This document shows positions 17,922 through 25,817 of a stretch of DNA of 64,000 nt, in pieces. The DNA is from JBBSOK01 sp965219125 (GTDB taxonomy: Bacteria > Bacteroidota > Bacteroidia > Flavobacteriales > Flavobacteriaceae): the NCBI GenBank assembly GCA_965219125.1, contig CBDCMO010000002.1:620001-684000 (forward strand), given 5' to 3'. The translations under genes and the position numbers were made by a program. A model generated the notes under the pieces. The model was not told the DNA's origin. It searched no databases and worked only from the letters and a program-made list of their open reading frames with translations. Each line of letters begins with the position of its first letter. The stretch's first letter is position 1.

Positions 17922-18416
17922 TTGACAAAAGAGCTAGAACATAACTTTATAAGTCAATTAGAAGCCAACCAGAATATTGTACATAAAATCTGTAGGCTTT
18001 ATACGCACGATCACGATTCGCATAACGACCTATTTCAAGAAATCACCATTCAATTATGGAAGGCATTTCCAAAATTTCGCGGCGAGGCAAAATTTAGTAC
18101 GTGGATGTATCGTGTAGCACTTAATACGGCTATCACAATGTACCGCAAATCTAAACGGCGCATTGCAACGCAAGATTTTGAAGGAGTAAGTTTTAAGATT
18201 TCTGCTGAAGAATATGATAGTACGGTTGAAGATCAATTAAAACTGATGTATAGCTCAATTAAAAATTTAAATGATATAGATAAAGCGTTGGTCTTTCTTT
18301 ATTTGGAAGATAAAAATTACAGGGAGATTTCAGAAACTTTAGGTATAACCGAAGTAAACGCAAGAGTAAAAATGAACAGGATAAAAGAAAAATTACGCAC
18401 TATTTTAAATCCGTAG
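17922..18416 (+). CDS. ECF-type RNA polymerase sigma factor
   Basis: The 164-residue protein has sigma-70 region 2 (about 12-80, with DLFQEITIQLWKAFPKF and FSTWMYRVALNTAI) and region 4 (about 108-160, with YREISETLGITEVNARVKMN as the DNA-reading helix-turn-helix). It lacks regions 1 and 3, so it is an ECF sigma factor. The start is a TTG at 17922; no ATG lies near. The following gene, 6 bases downstream, encodes a membrane protein that is the natural candidate for its anti-sigma partner. Confidence 0.85.
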   Translation: MTKELEHNFISQLEANQNIVHKICRLYTHDHDSHNDLFQEITIQLWKAFPKFRGEAKFSTWMYRVALNTAITMYRKSKRRIATQDFEGVSFKISAEEYDSTVEDQLKLMYSSIKNLNDIDKALVFLYLEDKNYREISETLGITEVNARVKMNRIKEKLRTILNP

Positions 18417-18422
18417 TCAAAG

Positions 18423-19070
18423 ATGGATGAATTAGAATTATTAAAAAAACAGTGGCAATCTCGGGAACAAGAACTCCCGAAAGTGTCGTATTCCGATATT
18501 TACAAAATGTTGCTTAAAAAATCTTCATCTATTGTGAAATGGATTTTTTACATTAGTATCGGTGAGATTTTATTTTGGACGTTGCTGGCATTTTTTGTGC
18601 CAGAATCCAGCAAATTGGTGAATGACGAAATGGGTCTGCACACGTTGTTTTTGGTGCTGAATATTTTCAACTACTGCGTTTTTGCAGTTTTCATCTATTT
18701 ATTTTATAAGAATTATCAAAAAATTGAAGTCACCGATACGATAAAACAATTAATGAACAATATTCTTAAAACCCGTAAAACGGTAAAGTATTTTGTGTTT
18801 TATAATGTTGGGTTTGCACTGTTTTTAGTGGTAGGAATAAATTTATATTATTACACACAACAAGATCAACTTTATAATATTTTGACAGAGAATTACGCAG
18901 GTTATTCGAAAATTCCGCACGATACTTTTACCAACATCTTCTTTATTACTCAAATAATAGTTGGAGCAATACTTATTGGTATTTTGATTCTATTTTATAG
19001 ATTAGTCTATGGAATTTTATTGAAGCGATTAAAACGTAATTATATGGAGTTAGACAGAATTGAATTGTAA
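18423..19070 (+). CDS. Four-helix membrane protein, possible anti-sigma partner
   Basis: The 215-residue protein has a short cytoplasmic N-terminus (MDELELLKKQWQSREQ) and four membrane segments at about 38-59, 72-95, 121-141 and 171-198. It directly follows the ECF sigma gene, probably in the same transcript. Such pairs in Flavobacteriaceae usually encode a sigma factor with a membrane regulator, but no classic zinc anti-sigma motif (HxxxCxxC) is visible. The anti-sigma role is inferred from position only. Confidence 0.6.
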   Translation: MDELELLKKQWQSREQELPKVSYSDIYKMLLKKSSSIVKWIFYISIGEILFWTLLAFFVPESSKLVNDEMGLHTLFLVLNIFNYCVFAVFIYLFYKNYQKIEVTDTIKQLMNNILKTRKTVKYFVFYNVGFALFLVVGINLYYYTQQDQLYNILTENYAGYSKIPHDTFTNIFFITQIIVGAILIGILILFYRLVYGILLKRLKRNYMELDRIEL

Positions 19071-19090
19071 CAAAAAATTTGAAAAAAGAA

Positions 19091-19894
19091 TTAATACCGC
19101 CATTCTCTTTCTTTGTTCAATTCCTCTTCGCTTTGGATTGTTTCCGGCGGCAAAACTTTTAAAAAGGATGGATGTTGCTCGATTGCATATTCAATTTTTT
19201 CAACAATTGCGTCCATTGTATCGTTTTCGTAATCAATTTCCAGTGGTTTTTTAATTTCCATTGTTTGGAGAATTCCTCTTTTCTTGATTCTAATTCCCTT
19301 TTTATCAAACGAACGCCTAAAACCATCAATTACAATTGGAACAACGATAGGTTTATTCTGTTTAATTAAATGAGCAGTACCGCGTCTTATAGGTTTCCAA
19401 GGTTTTGTTGTGCCTTGCGGAAATGTAATTACCCAACCATCATTCAATGCTTTTGTGATGCTACTTACATCGCTCATTTTTACTTGTTTATTTACTTCTT
19501 TTCCTTTTTCGCGCCACGTACGCTCAATACTTACAGAGCCTCCATAAGCTAATATTTTAGGCAATAAACCAGATTGCATAGTTTCCTTTGCGGCCACAAA
19601 ATAAATGTTCAATTTAGGATTCCACAAATAACCAATATTTTTAAGCGAGTCTTCCCTCCCACTTAAACTTGCATTAAAAACGTGGAACATTGCCACAACA
19701 TCGGCAAAATAGGTTTGGTGGTTGCTTACAAACAATACATTTTTTTCGGGTAGACCACGCAAAATTTCACTTCCATCTATTTGAAGTTCATTAAAGCCTT
19801 TAAATCTTCTGTGCGTTAAAGCACCAAAAACACGGATAAGCCATCTCTTTAAGAAAAGTATATGCCCAAACGGATTTCTCTTTATAAACGCCAT
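19091..19894 (-). CDS. 1-acyl-sn-glycerol-3-phosphate acyltransferase family protein (PlsC)
   Basis: The 267-residue protein has the acyltransferase motif NHQTYFAD (His59 to Asp64, the HX4D pair), the second block with FPQGTT (about 158-163), and VPIVIDGFRRSF as the acyl-binding block. It should transfer an acyl group to lysophosphatidic acid or another lysolipid at the inner membrane. The C-terminal tail (EEELNKEREWRY) is charged. It converges with the membrane-protein gene at 18423 and is not in an obvious operon. Confidence 0.85.
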   Translation of the reverse strand: MAFIKRNPFGHILFLKRWLIRVFGALTHRRFKGFNELQIDGSEILRGLPEKNVLFVSNHQTYFADVVAMFHVFNASLSGREDSLKNIGYLWNPKLNIYFVAAKETMQSGLLPKILAYGGSVSIERTWREKGKEVNKQVKMSDVSSITKALNDGWVITFPQGTTKPWKPIRRGTAHLIKQNKPIVVPIVIDGFRRSFDKKGIRIKKRGILQTMEIKKPLEIDYENDTMDAIVEKIEYAIEQHPSFLKVLPPETIQSEEELNKEREWRY

Positions 19895-19959
19895 AAATCA
19901 GTTTAAAAATTTATTTAAAAGTAATTGTAATGTTTAAAAAATAAGACTTACAAATATAA

Positions 19960-20613
19960 CTAATTTGGGTTGAGCAGCACATTTTTAAGTAATTCGCGTA
20001 CTTCGCTGAGCATCATAGCTGTGGCGCCCCAAACTATATGTCCGTTCAGATTAAAAGCCGGAACGTCCAAATTTGTAGCGTACGATGTTGTAAGTGTTTT
20101 TGTGACTAAAAACTCGTCATTTAATAGATCTTCTAATTTCACTTCAATTAAAGCTTCAACTTCATCTTCCTGTTGTATAAATTTTGGTTTTAACCTTGTA
20201 ACTGCGATAAAAGGCTGCACAAAAAAGTTACTGGGCGGTATATAAATTTCAGTTAGTTTCTTAATAATTTCAATTCTTTCACGTGGTACACCAACTTCTT
20301 CTTCTGTCTCTCGCAACGCCGTTTCTTCAATATCTTTATCTATCTCTTCAAATTTTCCGCCCGGAAAACCAACTTGGGCAGAATGAACTCCTTTATACGT
20401 TTTTCTGAGAATAAGAATGAGATTTGTTTCAGAATTTTCACTGGGATAAAAGAGAACCAAAACTCCAGCTTTTTTGGAATCTTTAAAAAGTTTTGCTTGG
20501 TTTTTCAATTCTAAAAGTCTTTCAATGGGCGCCATTTTAAGTTGTGCAGTTTCGCCGGGCAATTCCATTTTAACTACCTTTGCTATCAGTTTTTCAAATT
20601 CAAGAAAATTCAT
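19960..20613 (-). CDS. NUDIX hydrolase, CoA pyrophosphatase type
   Basis: The 217-residue protein carries a complete NUDIX box from GFPGGKFE (about 82-89) to RETEEEVGV (about 101-109), with Gly, Glu, Arg-Glu and the Glu-Glu pair in place. A leading region GVHSAQVGFPGG resembles the CoA pyrophosphatase (NudL/YeaB) signature. It probably cleaves CoA to 3',5'-ADP and 4'-phosphopantetheine. It diverges from the cyclophilin gene with a very short gap. Confidence 0.85.
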   Translation of the reverse strand: MNFLEFEKLIAKVVKMELPGETAQLKMAPIERLLELKNQAKLFKDSKKAGVLVLFYPSENSETNLILILRKTYKGVHSAQVGFPGGKFEEIDKDIEETALRETEEEVGVPRERIEIIKKLTEIYIPPSNFFVQPFIAVTRLKPKFIQQEDEVEALIEVKLEDLLNDEFLVTKTLTTSYATNLDVPAFNLNGHIVWGATAMMLSEVRELLKNVLLNPN

Positions 20614-20615
20614 TT

Positions 20616-21329
20616 ATGAAGCTTTATTTTTCAGTGTTTTTATCATTTATTTTATGTTGCGCAAGTTGTGAAGATAATAAAAAGTCTTCCGTTTCAAAAG
20701 AAGAAAAAGTTGTTAAAACAGCAGTTGATTCTTCAAAAATAAATAGAGAAGATTCACTTTCAGAAACTAGAGAATATCCTATAATTACAAATGAAAATGT
20801 GGTTTCTTTTTTAACCGAATACGGCAAGCAAAATAAGGAAACCAAAGTTTTAATTTCAACAAACCAAGGTGATATTGAAATTGAATTATACGAAGACACG
20901 CCGTTGCACCGCGCTAATTTTATCTATTTGGTGAAGCAAAAATATTTTGACAATACTTATTTTCATCGCATTGTTCCGGATTTTATAATTCAAGGTGGAA
21001 ATGCAGATGATTTTGCGGTGCCAAAATCACGCACAAAAATTGGGAGTAATTATTTAATTCCTGCCGAAATAAATAGCCGAGATCATTTTTATGGAAGCGT
21101 TTCGGGAGCAAAAGAATATCGTGAAAATCCTGACAAAAAAACGATGCCTTTTGAATTTTTCATCTTTCTTGGCCCAAAAACTTCAAGTGCACATTTAAAT
21201 GGGAATTACACGGTTTTTGGAAAGGTTACAAAAGGAATGGATATAGTTGAAAAAATTGCAAATCTGCCGCGAACAGAAGATGAATGGCCTAAACAGAATG
21301 TGTATATTACGGCGAAAGTTATCAATTGA
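20616..21329 (+). CDS. Cyclophilin-type peptidyl-prolyl isomerase, probable lipoprotein
   Basis: The 237-residue protein begins MKLYFSVFLSFILCCASC, a signal with Cys residues suited to lipid attachment, then a low-complexity linker (about 25-75). The cyclophilin domain follows (about 85-237), with FHRIVPDFIIQGGNADD, FEFFIFLG and HLNGNYTVFGKV. An earlier in-frame start at 20580 would add 12 residues overlapping the divergent NUDIX coding sequence, so 20616 is preferred. It probably speeds proline isomerisation in the periplasm. A second, FKBP-type isomerase gene lies at 32617. Confidence 0.85.
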   Translation: MKLYFSVFLSFILCCASCEDNKKSSVSKEEKVVKTAVDSSKINREDSLSETREYPIITNENVVSFLTEYGKQNKETKVLISTNQGDIEIELYEDTPLHRANFIYLVKQKYFDNTYFHRIVPDFIIQGGNADDFAVPKSRTKIGSNYLIPAEINSRDHFYGSVSGAKEYRENPDKKTMPFEFFIFLGPKTSSAHLNGNYTVFGKVTKGMDIVEKIANLPRTEDEWPKQNVYITAKVIN

Positions 21330-21439
21330 CTTATAAATTGGGACATAGGATTAATGACAAACTTAAAAATAAAATTGAAAAAAAAACTTCGGCTATACTC
21401 ATTTACCGTTAAAGATGAAAAAAGAAAAATATAAATAAA

Positions 21440-22861
21440 TTGAATTTTAACGACACAATAGTAGCATTGGCAAGCCCTGCCGGAACTGGAGCTATCGCAG
21501 TAATTCGACTTTCGGGTGCGGAGGCTATAACTATTTCCAATGCTTTATTTATTTCAGTTTCAAATAAAAAGCTATTAAATCAAAAAAGCCATACCGTACA
21601 TTTAGGAAATATTGTAGATGGTAAAAAAATTGTGGATCAAGTTCTTGTCACTGTTTTTAAAAATCCACATAGTTATACGGGCGAGAATGTTGTTGAAATT
21701 TCGTGCCACGGTAGTAGTTTTATTCAACAGGAAATTATACAATTATGTCTTCGTAGCGGTTGCAGAATGGCGCAAGCGGGGGAATTTACACTTCGCGCTT
21801 TTATCAATGCGAAGATGGATTTGAGTCAAGCCGAAGCGGTGGCAGATTTAATAAGTAGCGACAGTGAGGCGTCTCACCAACTTGCAATACAACAAATGCG
21901 GGGCGGCTTTTCTTCTGAAATAAATCAACTGAGACAAGAATTATTAAATTTTGCCTCTTTAATTGAATTGGAACTGGATTTTGCAGAAGAAGATGTAGAA
22001 TTTGCAAACAGAGATGAATTTCAAAAACTGGTTTCAAAAATCACAGGCGTTTTGAAAGGATTGATTGATAGTTTCGCCACTGGAAATGTATTGAAAAATG
22101 GAATTCCCGTAGCAATTGTTGGCGAACCAAATGTTGGAAAATCTACCTTATTGAATGCACTTTTAAATGAAGATAGAGCCATAGTGTCAGAAATTGCAGG
22201 AACTACGCGAGATACGATTGAAGATGAAATAACAATAGGCGGAATTTCTTTTAGATTTATTGACACAGCAGGAATTCGGGAAACGGTTGATGTTATTGAA
22301 GGCTTGGGAATTAAAAAAACATTCGAAAAGATTGAAGCGGCACAAGTTGTAATCTATCTTTTTGATGCGTCCCCATCTACCGCTGGCATCTTCCCCAAAG
22401 GGAAAGAATATTACAGTGTCATTAAGGAAATCACGAAAATTCAATCTCAATTTCCACATAAAAATTTAGTACTAGTTGCTAATAAAGTTGACAAGCTTTC
22501 CGATAAAGAAATTACGGAACTTTCAAAAATACTAACGTCTAAAGACTACCAACTTCAAACTATTTCGGCTAGATCGGGCAAAGGTGTTGAAGAACTTCAA
22601 AACAAATTACTGGAATTTGTAAATACCGGCGCACTTCGGAATAATGAAACTATTGTTACCAACAGCAGGCATTATGATTCCCTTTTAAGAGCTTTGGAAG
22701 AAATTACAAAAGTGCAAGACGGCATAAATGCAGACTTAAGTGGAGATTTGTTGGCAATAGATATTAGACAGGCACTTTATCACTTTGGTGAAATAACAGG
22801 CGAAGTTACCAATGACGAATTGTTGGGTAATATTTTTGCTAACTTTTGCATCGGAAAGTAA
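21440..22861 (+). CDS. mnmE: tRNA uridine-5-carboxymethylaminomethyl(34) synthesis GTPase MnmE
   Basis: The 473-residue protein is complete. It has the folate-binding N-domain (1-118, starting NFNDTIVALASPAGTGAIAV), the helical domain, and an inserted G domain with the P-loop GEPNVGKST (228-236), TTRDTIEDE, DTAGIRET and NKVDK. The end is CIGK (470-473), whose Cys is catalytic in the family. With MnmG it modifies wobble uridine in tRNA. Translation starts at a TTG, because the only nearby ATG leads to an early stop. The last 18 bases of the gene form the left attachment site of the integrative element, and the coding sequence remains intact. Confidence 0.95.
   Translation: MNFNDTIVALASPAGTGAIAVIRLSGAEAITISNALFISVSNKKLLNQKSHTVHLGNIVDGKKIVDQVLVTVFKNPHSYTGENVVEISCHGSSFIQQEIIQLCLRSGCRMAQAGEFTLRAFINAKMDLSQAEAVADLISSDSEASHQLAIQQMRGGFSSEINQLRQELLNFASLIELELDFAEEDVEFANRDEFQKLVSKITGVLKGLIDSFATGNVLKNGIPVAIVGEPNVGKSTLLNALLNEDRAIVSEIAGTTRDTIEDEITIGGISFRFIDTAGIRETVDVIEGLGIKKTFEKIEAAQVVIYLFDASPSTAGIFPKGKEYYSVIKEITKIQSQFPHKNLVLVANKVDKLSDKEITELSKILTSKDYQLQTISARSGKGVEELQNKLLEFVNTGALRNNETIVTNSRHYDSLLRALEEITKVQDGINADLSGDLLAIDIRQALYHFGEITGEVTNDELLGNIFANFCIGK
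22844..22861 (+). repeat. attL: left direct repeat overlapping the mnmE stop codon
   Basis: TTTTGCATCGGAAAGTAA, encoding the last residues of MnmE including the catalytic Cys and the TAA stop. It matches 32450-32467 in 17 of 18 positions; the final 12 bases (ATCGGAAAGTAA) are identical and probably contain the strand-exchange region. Confidence 0.85.
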
Positions 22862-22871
22862 CTACACTAAT

Positions 22872-22890
22872 CATCGGAAAACATCGGAAA
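22872..22890 (+). repeat. Tandem CATCGGAAA copies next to attL
   Basis: CATCGGAAA, present in the attL core at 22849-22857, recurs at 22872-22880 and 22882-22890, just inside the element. Such copies may be extra recombinase binding sites. Confidence 0.55.
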
Positions 22891-22945
22891 CAAAAAGCAA
22901 TGTAAATCAATGCTTTAACTCAGATATATTTTCATTTATTTTCAT

Positions 22946-23008
22946 ATAGTCGTTTTTTGTGTCAGATATATAGAGTATATTTGGACACAATAATACTATT
23001 TGTGTCAA
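22946..23008 (+). repeat. Left-end candidate integrase arm sites
   Basis: ATAGTCGTTTTTTG (22946-22959) matches the right end at 32441-32454 in 13 of 14 positions in direct orientation. ATTTGTGTCAA (22998-23008) recurs inverted at 32392-32402. The gap 22862-23094 has no gene and is best explained as element-end DNA with recombinase sites and the integrase-operon promoter. Confidence 0.5.
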
Positions 23009-23094
23009 TTTGTGCCAAAATAAATTGTTTTGATTTTTAGTAAAATAATTTTGTCTGCTTATGTCCAATAATAATATGCTTATGTCTTTCTAAT

Positions 23095-23484
23095 ATGACA
23101 TCAATAAGGAATTACAATAAAATATGTCTGTTTTGTAGAAAAGAATTTATAGGACAGAAAAGAACAACAAAGTATTGTAGTCAAAAATGTGCATCTCGTG
23201 CATATAAAGTAAGAAAAAAAGAGAATTCAATTATAGAATCTAATTTTGAAGAGTTTGTAAAAAAACAACTTCATCAACATTCGGAATCTTTATATCAGAT
23301 TCATTTTTCTTTAAATGAATTGATAAGAATTCAAAAAATAAATCAATCCAATTATATAACTCCAAAAGACTTTTGCGAAATAAAAGGCATTAGTAGAAAA
23401 ACATTAAGTCGTTGGATAAATGATGATAAAGTTGAGGTTAAAAAATTAAGTAGTCGTAAATTTTTAATAAAATCGGAAATATGA
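23095..23484 (+). CDS. Zinc-finger plus helix-turn-helix DNA-binding protein
   Basis: The 129-residue protein starts with a four-Cys zinc finger, CLFC (about 11-14) and CSQKC (about 29-33), followed by a basic stretch YKVRKK. A charged helix (about 45-80) comes next. The C-terminal part, ITPKDFCEIKGISRKTLSRW then VEVKKLSSRKFLI, is a MerR/excisionase-like helix-turn-helix with wing. It overlaps the integrase gene by 4 bases (ATGA), so both are made together. A role in integrase control or excision directionality is likely but inferred. Confidence 0.65.
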   Translation: MTSIRNYNKICLFCRKEFIGQKRTTKYCSQKCASRAYKVRKKENSIIESNFEEFVKKQLHQHSESLYQIHFSLNELIRIQKINQSNYITPKDFCEIKGISRKTLSRWINDDKVEVKKLSSRKFLIKSEI

Positions 23485-24572
23485 GTGTAAAAACCTATTT
23501 AAGGCCTGCAAAGGGCGGAAAAAGTAATATCTATGTTGATTTTTCAGTAAGTGGTAAAAGAAAGCGAGAACGAACAAAGATGTTTTTATACGATAAGCCA
23601 AAATCAAAGATTGAAAAAGACCACAATAAGAAAACGAAGAAATTAAGAGAAACCTATGTTGCTCAATTAACTATCAAGATTCAAAATAACGAATTAGGTA
23701 TTAAAGTTCCCAAAAGTAAAATTAAAGATTTTGTACAATACTTTGAACATTTAACAAATCACAGAATCGAAACTGGAAAAAATACTGATACTTGGACTTC
23801 CTCTTTAAATCATTTAAAGGAGTTTAATCCAGATGGTTTAAAATTTTCAGATATGAATATTCAGTGGTTGGAACGTTTCAAACATTTCTTAACCGACTGT
23901 AAAAAATTAAAAAGCTCATCATCTAATAACTACTTTAATGTTGTTAAACACGCAATTCACGATGCTTTTAGAGACAGACTAATTGATACGGACTTTGCGG
24001 ATTATGTAAAGGCACCAACAGTTGAAAAAGCAATTAGAACGTATTTGACGGAAGAAGAAGTATTGAAATTAGAAAAAGTAGAGTGTAATATTCAAATACT
24101 TAAAAAAGCATTTTTATTTGCTTGTAGAACAGGAATGTCATTTGCAGATATAAAAGCTTTGGAATGGAAAGATTTAAAAATAAATCCTAACAATGAAAAC
24201 TATATAGATTTTCATAGAAAAAAAACAAAAGGATTACAACATCATCCAATTACTTATGAAGCAAGAGAAATGCTTGGAGAACAAGGTGGATTAGAAGAAA
24301 AAGTTTTTAAAAATCTGATTTATAATAGTTGGATGAATATTAAGTTACAACAATGGGTACATAGAGCAGGAATATCTAAAACAATTACTTTTCATTGTGC
24401 AAGACATACTTATGCAACAATGTTATTACATAAAGGGGTTGCGATTACTGTTGTTAGTAAATTGCTTGGACATAAAGACTTAAAAACTACAATGATTTAT
24501 GCGAAAGTAATGGATGAAGATATGCGTAGTGCAGCAGAATTAATGCAATTTAGCAATAACAAAAAAGATTAA
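23481..24572 (+). CDS. Tyrosine recombinase/integrase
   Basis: The 363-residue protein has an N-terminal arm-type DNA-binding part (about 1-80), a SAM-like core-binding domain (about 85-190) and the catalytic domain. The catalytic set is complete: Arg216 in CRTGMSF, Lys near 250 in KKTKG, His305 and Arg308 in HCARHTYAT, His331 in LLGHKDLKTT, and nucleophile Tyr340 in IYAKV. It resembles Bacteroidota element integrases. It lies 0.6 kb from attL and should recombine attP with the mnmE end. Confidence 0.95.
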   Translation: MSVKTYLRPAKGGKSNIYVDFSVSGKRKRERTKMFLYDKPKSKIEKDHNKKTKKLRETYVAQLTIKIQNNELGIKVPKSKIKDFVQYFEHLTNHRIETGKNTDTWTSSLNHLKEFNPDGLKFSDMNIQWLERFKHFLTDCKKLKSSSSNNYFNVVKHAIHDAFRDRLIDTDFADYVKAPTVEKAIRTYLTEEEVLKLEKVECNIQILKKAFLFACRTGMSFADIKALEWKDLKINPNNENYIDFHRKKTKGLQHHPITYEAREMLGEQGGLEEKVFKNLIYNSWMNIKLQQWVHRAGISKTITFHCARHTYATMLLHKGVAITVVSKLLGHKDLKTTMIYAKVMDEDMRSAAELMQFSNNKKD

Positions 24573-24592
24573 CAATTTTACTATTTAGTTAA

Positions 24593-25381
24593 ATGGATAA
24601 AAATACATCAAGACATACATCGAAACGAATTATTAATGCGAGTTTCATTAGTCAAAAAAGCATACAAGTAGCATTGGTTGAACAAACCAAAGCATTTTTA
24701 TATGAGCAAAATACTTTTGATAAAAAAGTAAACATAGTCAATGATTTAAAACGTTTTTTAAAATCTGACGAATTAGATTCACTACTGAAAGAAATATATG
24801 ATAATCAATTATTCAATATTCCGATCGATACAAGAAAAGTATCGAATAACAATCCTAAAAGCATAGAATATTTGAGAGAAATAGAAACGCTTAAAAAAGA
24901 GGCTTTTGATTTGCGATATAAAGAAATACATCTTTTTCATAATAGCTTCTTAGATGAACTCTTAAACAGCTTTATTCCACCAATTATTCGTGGTTTGAAT
25001 TATAAAGGCGAAGAAAATTTGCTTAGACTGTTTAAAGAAACATTAGAAATGAACGGATTTATTGATAACATCAATTTTGTGGATTTTGTAAAGTTCTTTC
25101 AAGAAGAATTTCAACCTGATAACAAAAAAATTCATTGGAAGAAAAACTTAAATGAACTCAATCATTTATTCAAAATTTTTAGAGAAAAGAAAGCAGAGTT
25201 GAAGTACAATAGAAACAACTTTAAAGACATCATTCCATTAATGTTTACTTTCAAGAATGAAAATGGATTAATTATAGATGTAAGTAAAGAACAATATTCA
25301 CAAAATAATCAACCTGTATCTGTTTCAATAAAAAGAGAGTTAAAGAGTTATTGTGCAACTCTTACTATAATTCCAAATTAG
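24593..25381 (+). CDS. Hypothetical protein of the integrative element
   Basis: The 262-residue protein is unrecognised. It is charged and mostly helical, lacks a signal peptide or membrane segments, and has a Lys/Asn-rich composition like the rest of the element. The C-terminal 50 residues (from about 210) look beta-rich. It follows the integrase by 20 bases and is probably cotranscribed with it. The stop codon lies inside an ATTAGAGT sequence that recurs in the hairpin at 25437-25458. Confidence 0.5.
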   Translation: MDKNTSRHTSKRIINASFISQKSIQVALVEQTKAFLYEQNTFDKKVNIVNDLKRFLKSDELDSLLKEIYDNQLFNIPIDTRKVSNNNPKSIEYLREIETLKKEAFDLRYKEIHLFHNSFLDELLNSFIPPIIRGLNYKGEENLLRLFKETLEMNGFIDNINFVDFVKFFQEEFQPDNKKIHWKKNLNELNHLFKIFREKKAELKYNRNNFKDIIPLMFTFKNENGLIIDVSKEQYSQNNQPVSVSIKRELKSYCATLTIIPN

Positions 25382-25436
25382 AGTAACCATTATTTTGCTT
25401 TAAAACCCACTACCTACAATACTTCTTAAAAATACT

Positions 25437-25458
25437 ACTCTAATCCCAATATTAGAGT
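25437..25458 (+). terminator. Stem-loop between the integrase unit and the replication unit
   Basis: ACTCTAAT (25437-25444) and ATTAGAGT (25451-25458) form an 8-bp perfect stem with loop CCCAAT. The 3' side has A's rather than a T run, so it is a weak terminator at best and could be a protein site. ATTAGAGT also occurs at 25377-25384. Confidence 0.35.
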
Positions 25459-25468
25459 GAAAATTGAG

Positions 25469-25516
25469 CTCATAATCTTACAACATTTGCAGTAGCAATA
25501 AGCAAGATATTATGAG
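25469..25516 (+). promoter_or_regulatory. Inverted repeat that includes the start codon of the HTH gene
   Basis: CTCATAAT (25469-25476) is the exact complement of ATTATGAG (25509-25516), whose ATG at 25512 starts the next gene. A CTT/AAG continuation and an inner TTGC-AGTA-GCAA stem are also present. It could hide the start codon in mRNA, bind the HTH protein, or form part of a replication origin near the Rep gene. Confidence 0.4.
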
Positions 25517-25817
25517 TTTAGACGCATTACATAAAGAAATAGCCGAATTAAAAGACTTGATTCAAAATTTAGGAATTCAACAAAAGGAGTTTCTGAATAC
25601 TGATGAAGCGTCTGCATTTTTAGGAATTTCAAAAAGTTCCTTTTATAAAATAACGTCAGCTGGTTCTATTACCAAATATAAACCGAGTGGAAAAGTAATG
25701 CTGTTTAAAAAATCTGATTTACAGCATTTCATTGAAAATGGTCGAATTGAGAGTCAAGATGACTATAATGAGCTTGCAAATAAGTTGACTGATAATCTTT
25801 TAAAAAATATCCTGTAA
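25512..25817 (+). CDS. Excisionase-family helix-turn-helix protein
   Basis: The 101-residue protein starts with a coiled helix (about 3-25) and then an HTH_17-type domain: LNTDEASAFLGISKSSFYKI (about 27-46), wing YKPSGKVMLFKKSDL. This domain is typical of Xis proteins and of Bacteroidota mobile-element regulators. Its stop codon overlaps the start of the replication gene (TAATG), so translation is coupled. It probably controls excision or replication of the element. Confidence 0.8.
   Translation: MSLDALHKEIAELKDLIQNLGIQQKEFLNTDEASAFLGISKSSFYKITSAGSITKYKPSGKVMLFKKSDLQHFIENGRIESQDDYNELANKLTDNLLKNIL

Noticed and set aside
22862..23094. CRISPR array or iteron set at the left end of the element
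   Set aside because: Only three short CATCGGAAA copies with irregular spacing; this fits recombinase sites, not a CRISPR array.
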